From Rotaria macrura (Eukaryota; Rotifera; Eurotatoria; Philodinida; Philodinidae), in assembly GCA_900239685.1 (NCBI GenBank), contig OENT01000039.1, positions 186,001 to 250,000 of the forward strand: 64,000 nucleotides of DNA, read 5' to 3'. Positions 35,401 to 47,391 of the stretch are shown here, one piece after another. A program made the position numbers and the translations under genes. The stretch's first letter is position 1. Each line of letters opens with the position of its first letter. The notes under the pieces were generated by a model, which was not told the origin of the DNA, did no database searches, and saw only the letters and a program-made list of their open reading frames with translations.

Positions 35401-36513
35401 GATAAGTTAGTTAATCGAGGAGAATGATTGGTATGTGATAGTTTTTCAGCAACTTTCTTGATTTGCACTTGAACATGAAGTTCATATCAACAGTATATAA
35501 TGAACAATATTGCTTGTTGTTCACTTTTACTGTCTATAGGGTTTACTTACTTGTCTTCTTTTATCATAATATATAGTAATCATACAATAGCTGTCGCTAA
35601 AATACAACGCTTACGAATCGGTCCGCTAAAGGAAACGTTTGATTGAATTTTTTTATTAATAAGATGAATATAGCACGGAAATATCGATAGAAATTTATGA
35701 AAATAGTTTCAGTTATACGTAACACTACAATAACTCGTCACTATGTTTCACCAATATCATGGACTCGAGAGTTTGTGTAAATGCGTCATCAATTTCATTA
35801 GATGTTGTTAGACCCGCCTACACTATAAAAATTAATACTGTATTAAGAAAAGAGATTTGCTGAAAAGTTAATACAATTTTCACAACCGTATTAATTCTGG
35901 ACATACACATCGAAACTCCATCTTTTGCGTCTCGATGATCTCAAGAATGACAAACCGTGTGATTCTCGTTGAAATATCATAAGAATTATTGAGCTCCGAA
36001 TATGTACCAAATCTTGTCCAATTTTCTGCATCACTTTTCGCGCGCCCAAAGTAAAATATGGATATTGATATAATCTATCAATTTTATTTTTCTATATGGT
36101 GACTCAAAAAATGGAGCTTTGGTTTGGCGCGTATGTTATGACGATTAATTATCGCTAGCAAAAATATTCAGCATCGATGTACAATGGATGAGATATCTTT
36201 TCCATTAATTATCAAATCTTTTAAGAGGCCTAATAAAGTTTCTTGATCGAAATCAAGGGCTTCGCACTGAGTTTCGGTTTCGAACTAAGCTCGACTACCA
36301 CTTAGTTCAATATGAATTTGACTCTCTCATTTAAAAGATCAATACACACTTGTTTGTGTATAATAATCCCAATCAATCACCAATGTACACGCATTCTGTT
36401 TTCAGATATTCTTGCTTATTAACTACATTAACTTGCAGAAGAAAACGAGTGTTCAAAATCAAATAGGATGGATGTAGTTGCATTCATTATTAATTCTTAA
36501 GAGTTGATTTTTT
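32467..36513. other. Gene desert, no gene seen
   Basis: 4 kb of AT-rich sequence. Open frames here (for example minus 34574-34756, 34887-35117 and 35197-35382) are short, lack domain features and lack consistent splice partners. I saw no RNA gene. Confidence 0.45.
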
Positions 36514-36521
36514 GTGCAAAA
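36514..36521 (+). repeat. hAT target site duplication, left copy
   Basis: GTGCAAAA directly before the TAGAG terminus; identical to the copy at 37756-37763. Confidence 0.88.
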
Positions 36522-37755
36522 TAGAGTCCTGCACACGGGTTCAACTTTTTGAACCCGCACCCGACCCGAGCAATAATATAAAATGGTTTTTCTTTCAACA
36601 TAGACATTACGCACACATTTTACGTAACTAACGACTTCATCCTTAGTGTCTTTAACCCTTCATTGGTGTCATCATTTTATAACTTCCTCAGTGCTCTAGG
36701 GTCCAACTGGACCCATACCTGTATTTTTTCCTGTTTAGACCTATATATAATTTCTCTTATGCATATCATACAACTACTGAAAACTAGAGATTAGAGAAGA
36801 GGATTCATCTGAAACACCAAGTGATAAAGTTGTATCACACAAAAAACCGTCGAATGGGTCCACTTGGACCCACGACACCGAGGAACGGTTAATACGACTA
36901 AAACAATTGTATCATGTAACAGCTGATTTAGGTTTTTCTAGTGTCGGATATTCGCCATTTTGGATAGAGTTTCGAGTATTTTCCTTTAAACTCATATCTG
37001 AACGATAATAACAAGAAAATTTAAAATATGAAAAAGAGATATTTCTTTCTTCGAACGGAAATACCTCGCAGCGTTTTAATAGACATGTGAAACACAGTAC
37101 CAATGGGTACTTCATTTCTGTTGGCAAAGTATATTTTGGTACTTTGCTCTAGATAACCAAGTACCGCTAAGTATCAGCAAAATAAGTTGATAAACTTGGC
37201 GAACATGAATCGTATAAGAATTTATTATTCAACAAGAACAGTTCCAGAAGATAATTATTGATTGTCTCAATATCTAATAGGACAATAGAAATTTCGATAG
37301 CGAGCTCGATTGAACTAAAATAAAATATCCTCAATTTTATCTGCAAGTAAAATACATAAACAAGAGGGAGACGAGGGGCAATTTAAATAATGACGAAAAA
37401 TGAAATAAAGTACATTTCTATCTTAGTCACCACGCTCCAGGTACTTCGCTTTTTGTGCTAATTAAAAAATACAGTACTTTTCAAAAGTCTCAAATACTCT
37501 GGATACGTTGCTTTTGCTTAAGGTAGCTAACGTTAAAAATACTGCATCTCGCATGCATTCGTACATTGTTTTGAACATCAACCAATAGATTCCTACTTCA
37601 CTGTTCATTCTAGGTAACATAGAAAAAGATACAAGACAGAAACATGTGTTATGAAAAAATAGAACCCGACAAATTTTTTGAATCGGACCCGAGCCCGACC
37701 TGACAGGACTTGAACCAGCACCTGCCCGTCAGCCGGGTTGGGTTGCAGTTCTCTA
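36522..37755. mobile_element. Non-autonomous hAT-family DNA transposon
   Basis: A 1234-base element bounded by a perfect 8-base duplication GTGCAAAA, the length made by hAT transposases. Its left end reads TAGAGTCCTGCACACGGG and its right end, on the minus strand, TAGAGAACTGCAACCC: imperfect inverted repeats with the hAT-type TAGAG start. Next to the ends are blocks of ACCCGACCCGAG and GGACCCGAGCCCGACC, typical subterminal repeats of hAT elements. The interior has no transposase open frame, so it depends on an element elsewhere. A piggyBac-like MITE (36652-36892) and a GTAC-rich patch (about 37090-37520) lie inside it, so it is older than at least the first of these. Confidence 0.86.
36652..36892. 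mobile_element. piggyBac-like MITE nested in the hAT element
   Basis: TTAA at 36652-36655 and at 36889-36892 flank a 233-base body. The left end reads CCCTTCATTGGTGTC, and the right end on the minus strand reads CCGTTCCTCGGTGTC (12 of 15 match). TTAA duplications are specific to piggyBac-type insertion, and CCC-type starts are usual there. Inside each end lies a near-palindrome, GGGTCCAACTGGACCC on the left and GGGTCCACTTGGACCC on the right. No coding capacity. Confidence 0.78.
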
Positions 37756-37763
37756 GTGCAAAA
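37756..37763 (+). repeat. hAT target site duplication, right copy
   Basis: GTGCAAAA directly after the CTCTA terminus of the element. Confidence 0.88.
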
Positions 37764-38140
37764 CTAAGCGTGAATAACAATAATTTACTTGAAACAATGC
37801 ACTCTAAATTAAAATATTCAGAAACGTATCATTTGATGATTGTGTCACCTCTCTCCCAAAATGCACCAATTTCAGCATGCTATTTTCATTCTTGAGATTC
37901 AATTTAATACCTTCATGTTTATGACATGGAATCACCATTGAACCAAAGTAGTTTTGAAGAATAGTATGTTTAAAATCTACTATTACGAAGTAATTTTTTT
38001 TACTAAAATCAAGTTAAAAGATCGATGTATTTTTGGAAAAAAAATCGGGATGTCTAGTATTCGGACAAGAATTTTGGCCTAATACAGATTAGAGTAATAT
38101 CATTGCTATCGTAATGTATAAGAAAAATGCCAGAGTAAAT
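37764..38140. other. Intergenic upstream of AASS, no gene seen
   Basis: Short AT-rich spacer between the hAT element and AASS. The transposon insertion lies within about 400 bases of the AASS start, so it could affect its promoter. Confidence 0.45.
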
Positions 38141-38151
38141 CCCTTTTTCAG
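38141..38151 (+). promoter_or_regulatory. Splice acceptor abutting the AASS start codon
   Basis: CCCTTTTTCAG ends directly before the ATG at 38152. No coding exon lies upstream. This fits spliced-leader addition or a 5' UTR intron. Confidence 0.6.
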
Positions 38152-41100
38152 ATGTTTCTTCGATCAGGTTTAAAATCTAATAGTGCCTTACGTTTCCTCA
38201 CATTTTATCCGTCGCGTGCAAAACACGTCATTGGTATACGTCGTGAAGATCAATCACCATGGGAACGCCGTGCTCCATTAGCACCTGAACATGTTCGAAA
38301 ACTTGTCAACAAACATAACATAAAAGTTCTTATTCAAGCATCGAATCGTCGTGCCTTTCCAGTATCATCATATGTTCAAGCTGGTGCCATTGTTCAAGAA
38401 GATTTGAGTGAGGCATCAGTTATAATTGGCGTTAAACAAGTTCCAATTGATTTATTATTGCCAAATAAAGTTTATGTCATGTTTTCACATACGCATAAAG
38501 CACAAGAAGATAATATGCCATTATTGGATGCATGTTTAGAAAAAAATATTACATTGGTTGATTATGAAAAACTTGTCGATGAAGAAGGTGTTCGTTTAGT
38601 TGCATTCGGAAAATATGCTGGAGTTGTTGGAATGATTAATATTTTACATGGACTCGGCTTAAGATTTCTTGCACTCGGTCATCATACTCCATTCATGGTA
38701 GCTATAGATCAAAGTATATAGTTGTTTGATAGAAAAAAAAGAAAATCTTTTTCTGTTCAGCATATTGGTCCAGCACATAATTACCGAAACAATGAACAAG
38801 CAAGAATGGCCATCCGCGATGCTGGATACGAAATTGCTTTAGGTCTTATGCCGAAATCGATAGGACCATTGACGATTGTTTTTACAGGTGCTGGCAATGT
38901 TTCTCAAGTAAATAGAAATCATTGATAACTAACAGATGAACTAATGGTTAATTTAGGGTGCTCAAGAAGTTTTTCGTGAATTACCATTTGAATATATCGA
39001 TCCAAAAGCTCTACCACAAGCTGCTCAACATGGAGGTATAAGTCGTTATTTTTGTTCTTTGTCACTCTTTATCAATAATTGTATTGTTCGTTTATCTAGT
39101 GAATAATAAAATTTATGGATGTGTGATACAACGTGAAGATCATCTCATTAATAAAGAAACAGGAAAATATGAAGAAGCAGAATATCTTAAATATCCTGAG
39201 AGATATACATCAACATTTAAAACAAAAGTGAGTCATTTCAAATAAGCATTTAACTTTTGAAATTTTTATTCTAGTAATTTAAAATTTTATTCAGAACATT
39301 ACATGTAAGGGTAAAAAGAATAGCTACGCTATAAAATTGCAAGCAAAACTAAGCTTCTAAATATTCTTCAGATTATTGTGTTGTTAATTATTTTATATGT
39401 TTATTTTATGTTTATTCACTTTTGTAAAAATAACTTTGTGCAGATTGCTCCATATGCTTCATGTATAATCAATGGAATTTATTGGGAACCAACTCAACCA
39501 AAGTTGCTTCGCGTTGGTAATGCAAATCAATTATTAACACCACCAACTGAATGGATACAAAATGATCCTAGATCTGGTTGTCCAACTTTACCTCATCGTC
39601 TTTTAGCTATTTGTGATATAACCGCTGATAAGGGGGGTAGTATTGAAATAGTGCAACATACGACAAGCATCGATCATCCATTTCTACTTTATAATCCTAA
39701 AACTAATACATCCGTTGAAAGGTATTTACTGGATTATTGAAGCGGAAACAATGCAAAATTGTGTTTCCTTTTTGTTAAAATCAGTTTTGATGGACCAGGT
39801 GTATTAATTTGTTCGATTGACAATATGCCAACACAATTACCATTGGAAGCAACTGTTTATTTTGGTTCTAAATTAATTCCATTAATACCACAAATACTTG
39901 AAATAGATCCTAAGAAAAATTTTCAAATTCAAAGCAATGTACCTCGTGTTGCTCGAGATGTAAGTTAGAATAGAAAATACTACATAGAAAGCACAAAATG
40001 GATCTATTCTTTAAAAAACCCTGACATGAACTATTATCAAATAGAAATCAATCAAAATGATAGTGTTTCTAACTTATGTCAGTCTGTTCTTGAAGAATTA
40101 ATAGAGTAGTTTTCTGAAAATATCTAGCATCGTTCCATATTTGTCGACATTAAGAATCTACAAATATCCCATCAGTCTCTAGTCACTAACATTGTCAACA
40201 AACCATCTTTTTAACAGGTTCGATGTTTTACATATATCATCAAATTCATATAATAAAAGTAATCGATGATTAGAGCTTTACGTTGTGATCAAATTTTATT
40301 AGTTTCTTCAATATAGGCTTCTGCTATTAGAAAAACTAATTTTAAGTATTCTCACCACTCAACATGTAGTGAAACGACTGGATTAACACGGAATTATCGA
40401 TTATCTTCCACTTCTATTTTGCTCGTAACAATTTTGAATAGGCCTCGAAATTTTTCATTTATAATCGAAATAATGTTCAAATTGCTTCACATGAATATCA
40501 ATCACGAGTGGAATTCCTCTTGTTAACTTTCCTCAAGAAAGAACATAGAAATTCTATTGAATATTGATACAAAGCGTCATGTTCACTGTTGCACAGCTTC
40601 AATAAAACATCGAGGACAGCTGGATGACATAGTGTTGAACATTCTGCTTTGATCTTATCAGAAGTGATACGTTATTTGGAAACAATTATTACTCAATTTG
40701 CCAGAAATGTCAAGGTAGAGAGTAGCGCGTACTCATCAGAACTACTATGTAAGTTGATGTTAGTCAGATCTAAGCTAAACTATTCCACACGTTTTTGAAT
40801 AAATTTTCAGCTGCCAACACTATTTTAGTGTAAAAACATAGGATGAAGAATTACGCTTATAGAAATTGAAATCAAATGTTGATATATAAAACGGTTCGAA
40901 TGAGACTTTATGCGAACATTTCTGATGAAGTTGAATCTTCGGATCTTTAACATTTATATTACAACACGTTTTAAACCAGCTCACCATCAAGAAAAGTCAG
41001 AGTTCTGCACAACATTATGACATACAAATTCTTTCTGCTTTTGTTTTTACTTTTACTCTTGAAAGACAAAAGATTATTGGATGCGATAGTTTCTTATATA

Positions 41101-43535
41101 AGTACCTAGAAAAATGCTTGCTAGCGACGATTGTCATTCCTAGTACTGAAATTTTTACAAGGCATGTTTCATTTTTTTTCTTCTTATTGTATATAGGCAG
41201 CTCTAACAGCCAATGGTCAACTGACACCAAAATATGAGTATATAACAAAATTACGAGAACAACAAAAGTACTGATAAGAAAAACTGCACATGAATATGAT
41301 CCTAGATTATCTTTCTTTTTCAGATTAAAAGCGACGAAATCATCAATTGAAAAACGTATCCTGGTTTTAGGCGCTGGGTTTGTTAGTGGACCAGTAGTTG
41401 AATATTTAACACGTAAAGAGAACATTCATGTAACAGTTGTTAGTGCCATAAAACAAGAAGCCGACCATCTTGCATCAACTAATGTTCGAGTAACACCATT
41501 ATTACTTGATATTACACGTAGTGAAAGTGAACTTGATAAATTAATCAAAGAACATGATTGTGTGGTTTCACTTTTACCATTTGGACTTCATCCAACTGTT
41601 GCCGCATTATGTATAAAACATCGTCGCCATATGGTAACGACAAGTTACGTCTCACCAAAAATGAAAACGTTACATGACGAGTATGAAAAATAAATAAAAA
41701 TAAAACAAACAGATGAATTAAAGTTAATGTAATTTTTGTGCGCATATTCTATCATAGAGCTCAAATAGCTGGAGTGACATTATTAAATGAAGTTGGATTG
41801 GATCCTGGCATTGATCATATGCTTGCAATGGAATTATTTGAAACAATTCATGATGATGGCGGTCGTGTAGACTCCTACGTATCATATTGTGGTGGTTTAC
41901 CAGCTCCGGAACATGCAGATAATCCTTTGCGATATAAATTTAGGTGAGTAGAAATCGAGGCTATGATCTTATCTGATTGATTATCATTCGATTCTAGTTG
42001 GTCTCCTCGTGGTGTTCTTACAGCATTACTTAATCCAGCTAAATATTTACTAAAAAGCAAAGTAAGTAAATATCATGAATCGCTTCATACCAAAATAATG
42101 CATACGAATGACTCAAAGGCTTAATGAGGATTACTTATCAGAATAAATTCTATTAGTATAAATGACCACATTTCATCTTGTAAACATCGAGATGTTCTTG
42201 GATCGATTGGATTCACCGAGATGATTGTTCTTTGTATTGCTCCGACGTTCAGATTCTGATGGTGAAGCCTTGGGAAAACATTGGTTTGTAGTTTAATAGA
42301 ATTTCTGCTTCGATCATAAGAATAGTTCTTTTTTATTTTCATTTGTTTCATTTTTTTTCTATTGATGAATCATTTAAGCTTAGTTCTCTAGAACTCATAA
42401 TGTCTTAATCGATTGTACTGAGTAACTGAACATTTATTTTGCACACGAAATAGAAGTTTTAGAAAAACGTGACTATCTAAAGATATAACCATTTCCGTGG
42501 TACGAAGTCGCGTAACTAGTACATGATAGTATACATATCCTTAGAACAATTTTTTATTCTTATGCATCAATCAGATCGTCGAACTTGAAGCTAACGGTGG
42601 TGTTATTGAAAATGGGTGTACAACGGCGAATTTTCTTCCTGGCTTCAATCTTGAATGTTATCCAAATCGAGACAGTATAAAATACATTGATTCATTGCAA
42701 CTTGATACAGTCCATACGATACTTCGAGGAACCCTACGATATAAAGTAAAGGCTAAAAGGAGAAATAATACAATAAACAGTTGATAAAATTCAATATCTG
42801 ATTTAAGGGTTTTTGTCAAAATGTACTCGGCTTAATTCATCTTGGCTTGCTTAGTGATCAACCACATCCAAGTCTACAGTCAAATGATGATCTGACATGG
42901 AAAGAGTTTATGTGTGATATATTAGGATTAAAACGTGACATATCAATGAATACAGTTCGATCCACAATACTTCAAAAATTACAAAATGAAAATCAATTAG
43001 AAACTATTGATCAGTAAACGACAAACATCATTCTTTGTAATTAATGAGGAAACGGTTCTTTTTAACACTATTTCTCATTAGACTTGGTCTTCTGGCTGAA
43101 GATGTGCTTGTTGAAAAACGTTCTAATCCTCTTGATACGTTAAGTCATTGGTTAGCTAAACGCTTAGCTTATGCACATAATGAACGTGATATTGTCATAC
43201 TGCATCATCAAGTCGGTGTTACATGGCCATCAGCATCACGAGACGAGCGTGAATTAAAAACAATCGAAATGGTTACTTATGGTGATGAAAAATATTCTGC
43301 CATGGCTAAAACAGTTGGATTACCAGCTGCTATCGCTACTCGCATGCTTCTTGACAGTACGTGGAGCTTATCTTTTTTTTTTATTGGGGCGTGAGTTAAA
43401 TGAAAAATGTTTTGTTTAGATGAAATTTATGATCGAGGTGTTGTTGTACCCGTTAAAAGAACAATCTACAAACCAATTTTAAATGAACTTAAACGCGAAG
43501 GACTTTCATGGAGTGAAAAAACAATTCATAAATAA
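38152..43535 (+). CDS. AASS: AASS, bifunctional lysine-ketoglutarate reductase/saccharopine dehydrogenase
   Basis: Fourteen exons: 38152-38697, 38761-38907, 38957-39035, 39100-39227, 39444-39721, 39785-39959, 41197-41267, 41324-41680, 41758-41943, 41998-42061, 42575-42745, 42808-43013, 43082-43356 and 43420-43535. They give 932 residues (human about 926), with frame kept at every junction. The N-terminus is Arg-rich with few acids, as for mitochondrial import. The reductase half shows [43 protein letters not shown] (dinucleotide site, near 222-236) and [15 protein letters not shown]. The dehydrogenase half starts near residue 480 with [13 protein letters not shown] (486-498) and has [32 protein letters not shown] and TVGLPAA. 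The two activities convert lysine plus 2-oxoglutarate to saccharopine and then to aminoadipate semialdehyde plus glutamate in mitochondria. Most introns are 49-77 bases; the exceptions are 216, 513 and 1237 bases. Confidence 0.97.
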
Positions 43536-43548
43536 TCAATTCCTTTAA

Positions 43549-43601
43549 AATAAAAACATTTCATTGTGATAGTTGCTTTTAGTGTGTTTTGATTCAATAA
43601 A
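43549..43601 (+). promoter_or_regulatory. Polyadenylation signals of AASS
   Basis: Two AATAAA hexamers, at 43549-43554 and 43596-43601, lie 14 and 61 bases after the stop codon. Short 3' UTRs fit the compact gene style. Confidence 0.6.
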
Positions 43602-44737
43602 AATCTATTATTTAGAGATCTACTAAAATGAAATATGTTAATGACATCATTTTTAAATTAATTAACATAATAGACATATGGTATAGAATATAACATATTT
43701 CTCACACTTTGCAAACAATTATTATGTAAGAAGTTTTTCTACAAATATCCCTGATCTATAATTATAGTCGATAGTGGGAGCATTCTTGAACATCTATTGT
43801 ACGTCCAACAATCCTATTGACATTGAATAGAATATGACAGAGCAAGAAAAGATTGAGACGGTAGCTAAAGCACAATCACGTACATATGCATAGATATACG
43901 TACATAGATAAATGCTGTTACTGTATTCAACAGAGCATCCACTAAGAAAGAATGGAAGGTGATGATGAATTCGTATGTTTATACGGTTTAAGTATGCTTC
44001 TTCTCGTTTCAGCAAGATATTCATATACGTCCGAGAAACCATCAATAAATTAGTAATGCCATATTCTTAAGTTTACATGTTACACAAATAACAGACACAC
44101 TCTTCATCAGTCATCAAAAGCTTCTACTGTGTTCAAAGATGACTCAATGTTCGCTGTTGATACGTGATGTCGTCATTACAGAAAGGCTCGAATGACAGAC
44201 ACAAATGGTGATAATCATCCGGGTCGTCCTCTCTCTCTTCTCTTCTCTTCTCTCCTTCTTACATTTTTTCCTTTTGCTCGTCTTTCTGTATGCCTTTAAC
44301 TAGGGTTCGTGTTCTGTACGTTGTAGAAGAAAAGGCGAGTTATCATCCTTGATTATTCCATCAGAAAGAGCTAAACTAGATGGCATTCTTTTTCTTCGTG
44401 GTTTTTTCCATTGATAAATGGAGAAAAAAAAGAGATGCTGATTTTTCTTCCAGTGATGATATTTATCCAGAACTCTTGTTATTATTATTATTACTGTTAA
44501 CTAAACTAGTATGAATGGATAATACATAGTTTCGATTGTAATAAATATAATTTTCATACATATATCAGTAATCAAATTAATGATGGTAAGTATGACGGAG
44601 CATGCTTATGAGTTCGATGATTTTTTGTTTCAGAGTAAAGTTGATAAGTACGAATAAATGAAAATGAAAATTATTATGATGAGCATATTTTCACGAGAAC
44701 TAAAGCGTATCGAAAAATAACAATCAATCATGTACAA
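43602..44737. other. Intergenic, no gene seen
   Basis: 1.1 kb spacer. It contains a CT-rich tract (CTCTCTCTTCTCTTCTC) near 44230-44257 and an ATT repeat near 44482. These may be part of the promoter of the following gene; no coding signal. Confidence 0.45.
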
Positions 44738-44754
44738 AATTTTATTAATTTTAG
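44738..44754 (+). promoter_or_regulatory. Splice acceptor 15 bases before a start codon
   Basis: An A/T-rich tract ends in TTAATTTTAG at 44754, just upstream of the ATG at 44770. It may be a leader-addition site or the end of a 5' UTR intron. Confidence 0.45.
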
Positions 44755-44769
44755 ACTTCGAGTATAAAA

Positions 44770-46317
44770 ATGAATGCAATTAATCGTCTTGATGTATTGT
44801 TATCCGATATGCTTAAGAATGAACCGGTAACATCCACTAATGGAATTTGTCAAGGAACTTCTATGCAGCCATTATCTAAATTGGCACATCCCGAACGTAA
44901 TTCTTATCCTTCACCAGTATTACCCTCAAGCATTGTACCAGCAGTACCATTGCCACCTCGTCGGAATTCCTCATCATTGAAACATCATCATCGACGACAG
45001 CATCAAATCGAGACGACTGACAAGCAGAAACAACATCAACCACTTTTAAATTCTTCGACACTAGATGATCTATTTCGTGCATTAACACTTGAATGTGAAG
45101 AATACATAGCCGCTACATCTGCTCGTCAAAACAAAATATCGAATCAAATGATCGTGAAATCTTCATCGAAATTACGAACATCTGTTGAATCCACTGATGA
45201 AGATTACGAAAATTTACATGCATCAACAACTACACAACCAATAGAAAAGAGTTATTCTCCTCTTAAAACAAGCATTGAAGTTATGAGTCCCATAAAACGA
45301 CATGTTGTTTCAATAACAATAACATCAAAAATATCTTTACCCCAAGTCGTATCTTCAACGTCATCAGTATCTTCTCCGTCTCAAAGTATACCTCTACCTC
45401 AAAGTATATCTCCACCCCAATCAATAACTTCACCTCCAATACTGGTTTCACCTCAAATGATATCTCTACCTCACATAATACATTCATCGTTAGTATTACC
45501 TCCACCTAAGATTATGCTTCCACCACAAATAATACCACCACCTAAAAGTATATCTCCACCGCAAATTATAACTCCACCTAAAAGTATATCTCCACCTAAA
45601 AATATATCACCACCTCAAAAATTAACTGCACATAAAATGATATCTCCAGTTCCATTAACATCGCTTGCAAAACCTTCTTTCAATAATACAACATCAACTA
45701 CAATGCCAATAGTCCCTTGTCATTCAAGTGACGACGATGCTATTAATGTATCCTCATCAAGTACAAGTCGTAAGCGTCGTCGTCGTGCTCGTAAGCAAGT
45801 TGTATCATCTAGTATGACTCGATCAAGTTCATCATCATCTACTGACCGAAAAGAAATGATTATAGATAAAAAACCAATTCTATCAAAACGTTCATGTAGT
45901 ACAGATCCCCGTCATCAACGTAGTAGTAATTTTTACGACAATGATTTTATCTCATCTCCATCAACACAAAAACAACGAGCAAAACGTCCACAACGACGTG
46001 ATGTTTCATTGCAACATTCTCTTCCGTATTCAGATCGCTATCGCGAACATCATTCGTCACCATTATCTGTTTTACTGACATCAACAAAACCTACGAGTGA
46101 TTTTTTTGATAATTCCCATCAACGACAACAAAGACGTTCACGCCTTGAATCAATTGATCATAAACCATCGACAATACTAGATCGTATGCATCAACAATTG
46201 TATCGACCATCAACAAATCGAAATAATAATCATAATCATAGTAATCATAATCATAATAACAGCAAGAACAACACCAACATTCCTACACATCGAATACCAT
46301 CCTATCCAGTTTATTGA
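44770..46317 (+). CDS. Disordered Pro/Ser/Arg-rich protein, unknown function
   Basis: Single exon of 515 residues that I do not recognise. It is mostly low complexity. A Pro/Ser N-terminus with a His-rich patch is followed by the only segment likely to form a helix (about residues 95-118, core LDDLFRALTLECEEYI). A Thr/Ser region follows, then a run of degenerate SPPQxI or PPKSIS steps (about 205-295) that resemble polyproline ligands. A basic cluster SRKRRRRARK (about 333-342) could be a nuclear import signal, and serine runs come next. An Asn/His-rich tail ends the protein. The conserved-looking helix suggests a binding motif within a scaffold or adaptor protein (inference). Long open frame, ATG start and even codon use support a real gene; no domain supports a function. 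Confidence 0.68.
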   Translation: MNAINRLDVLLSDMLKNEPVTSTNGICQGTSMQPLSKLAHPERNSYPSPVLPSSIVPAVPLPPRRNSSSLKHHHRRQHQIETTDKQKQHQPLLNSSTLDDLFRALTLECEEYIAATSARQNKISNQMIVKSSSKLRTSVESTDEDYENLHASTTTQPIEKSYSPLKTSIEVMSPIKRHVVSITITSKISLPQVVSSTSSVSSPSQSIPLPQSISPPQSITSPPILVSPQMISLPHIIHSSLVLPPPKIMLPPQIIPPPKSISPPQIITPPKSISPPKNISPPQKLTAHKMISPVPLTSLAKPSFNNTTSTTMPIVPCHSSDDDAINVSSSSTSRKRRRRARKQVVSSSMTRSSSSSSTDRKEMIIDKKPILSKRSCSTDPRHQRSSNFYDNDFISSPSTQKQRAKRPQRRDVSLQHSLPYSDRYREHHSSPLSVLLTSTKPTSDFFDNSHQRQQRRSRLESIDHKPSTILDRMHQQLYRPSTNRNNNHNHSNHNHNNSKNNTNIPTHRIPSYPVY

Positions 46318-47348
46318 TATGAAGAACACTCAACGAAAAATAAATTAGTTTGTTTTTACAAATATTTAAAGTTAAATTTCTCAGTGCATCATTACTTCTA
46401 TTCCATTGGTCCATTCCATAATACGGATGTAATCATTGATTCAGTGGTGTTAATCTCATGCAACTGCTAATCTTGGCCTCCATAATATAAGAAAAAAAGA
46501 GCACGTACTAGAAACAAGTACCATATCGTTTATTTATACTACGAAAGAAAGACATATCAAAGTTCTTTTAATAGCTTTGTCATATGCAGGATATTGCTAT
46601 GTATCCTACAGTGTTTTCATATTTTCTATTTAATTAATATCGAATGAAGTTATTTAAATTGACGTATGATTAGATTAGTCGATTAACTCGATTTGACAAT
46701 TTGTCAGCTTCATTTCTTTTTTCATGTTTTTCAGTTTTTCTTTGTTATATTTGAAGTGTAAGAATTATTAATCATGTTAATACAAGTTAAGATTCATAAG
46801 AAATAAACGAATGTTTGATTTAGCTTAGTAAACAATTAGAAATATATTTTGTTTCTGTTTCCAATCAGCAAAATTATGCAATAGGTAATTCTTCGTCAAG
46901 CATGCAAACTCTTACCAACGTGAACCGATACACTTGGAAAAAATCATTATCATTAGTTGTTGTTGATCTTTCTTGATATCAGAAAAACTATGTGATTGAT
47001 ATCGTTTTATTCAATTTATTATATGCTAAATGTATTATTTTGAAACGAATCTATAATAATGCACTAACTAGATCACCAGTGACATTTTGATTCGATATAG
47101 ATAGACTATTTTACGAAGCAGAAAATGAGAAATGTATCAATAGATTTTTATGAATCATAAAAATTTATCTTATCCATTAATTCTATCTAAATATATCATG
47201 AGTGTACTATATGTGCAATCACGCAGAATAAAACTGACAGATTATAAATCTGAAGAAAACTTGTAGATATATGTTGGTAATGACCCAAGAGTAAACGCAA
47301 TGAATCTGGATGGACGTAGAATATAATCTAATTTCTGAATGAAGATGT

Positions 47349-47391
<43 letters not shown>

